DNA from: Phyllostachys edulis
Taxonomy: Eukaryota > Streptophyta > Magnoliopsida > Poales > Poaceae
Length of the DNA stretch: 64,000 nt
Assembly (NCBI GenBank): GCA_036346405.1
Contig: CM070548.1
Span: forward strand, 61,874,611 to 61,938,610
Reading direction: 5' to 3'
How positions within the stretch are numbered: the stretch's first letter is position 1; each line of letters starts with the position of its first letter. Position numbers and translations under genes: made by a program. Shown here piece by piece: positions 60,522-64,000 of this stretch. The notes under the pieces are model-generated. The model did not search any database and was not told the DNA's origin. It saw nothing but the letters and a program-made list of their open reading frames with translations.

Positions 60522-61792
60522 ATGGCCACTAGTGATATAGTACACCTCGGTGAAGCACCTTTATTTGATAGCACAAATTATGCTTATTGAAAAATCTGCA
60601 TGTCATGCTACTTTAAGGCTATGAGCTCTAAAATATGGCGAATTGTAGATGTGGGTTTTTCTCCTCCATTGGATCCTCTTGCTCCAACAAACGAGGAAGA
60701 GAAATGTTCGCATCTCGATGCTCAAGCAACTAACGCTTTATTTAGTGCTTTGAGTATAGAGATGTTCAATGAAGTATGCAATCTCAAGAGTGCTCAAGAG
60801 ATGTGGACACAACTTCAAGATAATAATGAAAGGTCCACCTCAACCAAGGATAATTAAATAGAAGTGTGGATGTCGAGAGAAGAATGCTCAAACTTTAGCT
60901 CCGACAACGATGAGATCACAACCCCATACATATCAACGCATTGCTTTATGGCAAAAGGTAATGATAAGGTAAATAATGATGATGAACTTACATATGATGA
61001 GTTGATGGATATGCTAGAGGACTTGAATGAATACCTTGGCAAGGAGAAGTCAAAATTCAAAGTCTTGAAGAAAGAATTTATTTCTCTCAAGGATTCTTAT
61101 GAGGAGCTAAAAGAAGCTCATGAGACTCTCCTTCTCAAGGATATCATCAAATCCAAGGTGGATCTAGGCATTACATGTGATTTACTAGATGATATGCCAT
61201 GTATAGCTCCTAAACTTTACATTTCATCTAAGGTTAGCATATTCACCTCTTGTGATGATATGCTTGATATACCTTGTTGCTCAAAAATAGACGCTTCTAT
61301 TTCCTCTTTGCTTGTTGAGACTAATCTTGTAGAGGAAAATAAAGAGCTTAAGGTCCAAGTCAAGAAATTGACAAAGAAGCTTCAAAGGGAAGGCCACTCT
61401 TGATGATATATTAAGCAAGCAAAGAAGCTTGTAAGATAAGAGTGGAATTGGCTTTACTCCTAAGAAGAAGGAGAATAGCAAGACAAGGCACAATGCAAGA
61501 TACACGAAGAAATATGTCAAGAGCTCTGGTTGCAATGGGAAGGGTCACGTTGCCACGGTGTGCCCAAATCAAGTGGATGACAAGTAAGGATCACCAAGAA
61601 AGAGGCAAACCAGCAATGAGTAAGATAAGAAGACAAGAAAGGGAAGCAAAAGCCCAACTTGCTATAATTACCGGGAAAAAGACCTTTTAGTAAGGATTGT
61701 CCCAAAGGTATCACTCCTAAGCCTATTATTTATAAGGATCATTATTTGCTTAGGAAGACTAGAGATAGTAGGGGGATTGCTAGATGTGTTAG
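60522..61792 (+). pseudogene. Copia gag fragment, cut by a gypsy LTR
   Basis: The start ATG at 60522 gives MATSDIVHLGEAPLFDSTNY, a copia gag N-terminus. A TGA then stands where the Trp of AYWK is expected. The UBN2-like part ends early (60857) and joins abruptly to an acidic, coiled-coil region (60864-61403: LTYDELMDMLEDLNEYL, LVEENKELKVQVKKLTKK), so a middle piece is probably missing. A zinc-knuckle remnant with FSKDCPKGITPKP lies at about 61655-61720; its second Cys is changed. Stops and shifts are frequent after 61403. The frame is terminated by the gypsy LTR at 61793, and pol may continue outside the window. Confidence 0.8.
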
Positions 61793-64000
61793 TATAACAT
61801 CCCAAAGTTCTGTTACCAATTTTAAATTAATAAACTTATTATTTTATTGATTTTTCTGAGTTGTAAAGGTGTTTCCTTGATTTTCTAAAAATTTAAAAGG
61901 GTTTTATTGCTTTTATTGAATTTCCTAAATTTTAAAAGTCAAAAATAAAATCTATTGAGTTTACTGGGTTTTATTGGATTTAAAGTTAAAAATAAAATTT
62001 TAATTAATTTCTTGAATTTTACGGTATTTAAAAGGTTTTTCCTATTTTCCGTAAAATTAAAATAATTTATGTGCAAAACTAAAAGCAAACTTTAAGTTGG
62101 AAATAATTTTATTAAGTCCAAAATGATTCAAGGAATTTATGTGCATTTTTATAAAATTTTCAAACTCAAATTGCTATTTTCTAAAATCCTAAATGAATTA
62201 ACTCCTTTTTTTGAAATTCGTAAGACATCAAAAATCTGGAAATTTGTTTTGGGCCGAAAGCCTTTGCTCCTGGTCCATTTCCTCCCTCGCTCGGCCTGCT
62301 CCGCGTGGCCCAGCTCAGTCCACTCGACGTAGCCGCCCCCTTCTCTCTCCCTCCTCTACGCGCTGGCCCCAGCTGTCGGCGCACCTCCTCCCCCTGTTCT
62401 TCTTCCTCTCGTTGGGAGCCCAGGCCGCTGCAAGTGCCGTGCGCCCATGCTGCCGCCCACTGCCATCCTTCTCACACCTGCTCCTGGCGTCATCACCATC
62501 GTGTCGCCCCGCTCGCGCCCATCCTCGTGCCCATCCCCGTGCCCATGCCACTCCGGCCGCCCATGCCCGCGCAGCTACCCCCCTCTCTACCCTCGGCTCT
62601 ATAAAGAGGAGCACGATGCGCCTGTGATACTTCGAATTGTTTTAAGGAAGATAGTGTTCAAAAGAGAAAATAGAAGTAAGAAAAGGGGGTTTCCGCAGAT
62701 GTTCGAGAACCTAGGCCTCGGGCCTTTAGCCCAGGAGGCCCATGAGGAGCCGGCCATGTGGGGAAAGGCCGGGGGGGGGGTCGGCTGAAACCCTAGAGCC
62801 TCCCCCTCCTTGCGCCTCCCCTCCTCCCCTAGAGCCGCCACGCCCATCTCCCCTCTTGGCCGCCACCCCCATCTATCTAGTAGCTCCTCCCAGCACCTCC
62901 TTCCCTTGGTGCTGCCTCCTCACTGACGGCCAAAGTAAAGAAAGGAGGGAGAAGTCCTGTGGGTGTTGCCGACCAAAGAAGAAAGGAAGGGGGAGTGGAA
63001 GAAGGAGTTCCTCGTGGGGTTATTCAGTGAGTTCATTCGTGTCTTCTAGGGTAAACCTCAACTCCTCGCTGTTTAGTTTAATTATTTTCTATGGGATGTT
63101 GTCGTTTAGCGAATTGTTGTTCCGGTTGTAATTGAATCTGTAATCTGTAGTCTTATTGTTCACCAGTTTTGGTCTAGATCAAGGCGAAATTAGAGGTTAG
63201 GGCCTCCTAAAGAATTGTGGGTAATATCATTAGGTTTCTATAGGATCTGAGTTCACTTTATTTGGAGTTGTAGTTTGGGTGATATGTTAATTTATTTACT
63301 GCTGTCCAGAAACCATATCAAATTACAACAATCGTAATAATTGATACATAAGAATTTGATACTGGCCGAATCAGGGATGTCTCCCAACATTACTTTTTTT
63401 GGAAATTATCTTACCTTTCCATATTGATAAAGAACACAATTTGTGGATCAGCTAATTGAAAGTTATAGCTGTTCTATTGCTACTGTCCAGTTTGTCAATC
63501 AGTTCTGACAGTAGGTTTTCATCTGTCTGTTAAGTTTAGTTAAATGCAGAATTAGGAGATCTCGCCAACTAAGTATTTGTAGATAATTGCGTACTATTTT
63601 TAGAGAGACTGAGTATGCCTTTTTATGATTAGCATATGGAGAGTTATGTATTTTAGAAGGTCGTTGTCCAGTTTTGGTTTTTTCTACTAGTTCGTCGCCA
63701 TATTTGAATAGATTAAATAATTGAACCATGGGTTTTTGGGATTTCGGTTGAGAGCATTGCGAATAGCGTTGTTTTACCTTATTAAGCTTGTTTTGAGTAA
63801 ATTACTTGTTGTAGGAGGAGTGACTTCAGGGTTAGTTGCACCTTGTTTACCTTCCAACGTGTTGCAACGCGAAAGGCAAGTACAGATTGAATTATCTTGA
63901 ATGTTTGCTTGTTCAAATTGATTGTATGAGTATGACATGGTTAAATTCTATGAATGATGAGTAATTCCGTTATTTACATTATTCTGTTCATTGTTGATAT
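61793..64000 (+). repeat. Gypsy-type LTR, partial, running off the window
   Basis: It begins TATAACATCCCAAAG, a one-base decay of the common TGTAACATCCC start of grass gypsy LTRs. The preceding five bases are GTTAG (61788-61792). After an AT-rich start comes a GC-rich middle (62250-62600) and a good TATA box (TATAAAG, 62600-62606). The GC-rich middle carries spurious frames (for example 62211-62627) that I do not call. The LTR end, PBS and coding domains are beyond 64000. Confidence 0.75.
62600..62606 (+). promoter_or_regulatory. TATA box of the gypsy LTR
   Basis: TATAAAG follows a C-rich stretch in CTCGGCTCTATAAAGAGG, as in other LTR promoters of this window. Confidence 0.5.

Noticed and set aside
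62211..62627. Open frames of about 100-138 codons on both strands
   Set aside because: They sit upstream of the TATA box of a gypsy LTR, overlap each other on both strands, and encode only Pro/Ala/Arg-rich sequence.

Overview
The window is nuclear DNA of a grass, most likely rice or a close relative. This follows from stacked grass-type LTR retrotransposons, Stowaway- and Tourist-like MITEs with TA and TTA target duplications, and one intron-containing plant MYB/SANT gene. No bacterial or organellar features were seen. I had no database, so family names rest on protein motifs, primer-binding sites and architecture.

Positions 1-37831 and somewhat beyond are one nested stack. The host is a Ty3/gypsy chromovirus on the minus strand (element A). 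Its 3' LTR is 1-2754, its pol is 2755-5901, its gag and protease start are 17301-18544, its PBS is 19054-19065, and its 5' LTR is 19070-20011 plus 35729-37831 or further. A SIRE/Maximus-like Ty1/copia element (S1, 5907-17295) sits inside the protease of A. A second gypsy element with very long LTRs (B, 20012-35723; LTRs of about 5.27 kb) sits inside the 5' LTR of A. Element boundaries were placed from TG...CA ends, PBS and 5-bp target duplications.

From 37.8 to 45 kb are old fragments: a run of short hairpins (about 38.81-39.06 kb), one decayed exon of a DUF248/PMT-type methyltransferase gene (40052-40306), and a solo copia LTR (41065-44188, duplication CCCGG) that splits a GC-rich stretch. 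The only apparently intact host gene runs from 45224 to 49623: six exons, 718 residues, one MYB/SANT domain, resembling the Arabidopsis DRMY1/DP1 type. Two MITEs, a small LTR-like fragment and a large gypsy-like LTR-type region (51848 to about 55980) follow it. Next comes a copia LTR (57861-60464) with internal sequence on both sides, related to the solo LTR. Its gag is cut by another gypsy LTR (61793 to the window end).

The most unusual signal is in the LTRs. The solo LTR and its relative at 57861-60464 carry more than thirty small hairpins. They keep the same loop, TGTGT (usually A-TGTGT-T), but each stem has a different self-complementary sequence. The other LTRs also hold arrays of self-complementary words: long AGGTC...GACCT hairpins in element B, about 25-bp hairpins at 38.8 kb, and a CGGTACTACCG word shared by a gypsy and a copia LTR. 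Element B combines almost identical AT-rich LTR parts with many small indels in GC-rich and coding parts. That points to consensus errors or a very unusual mutation spectrum.
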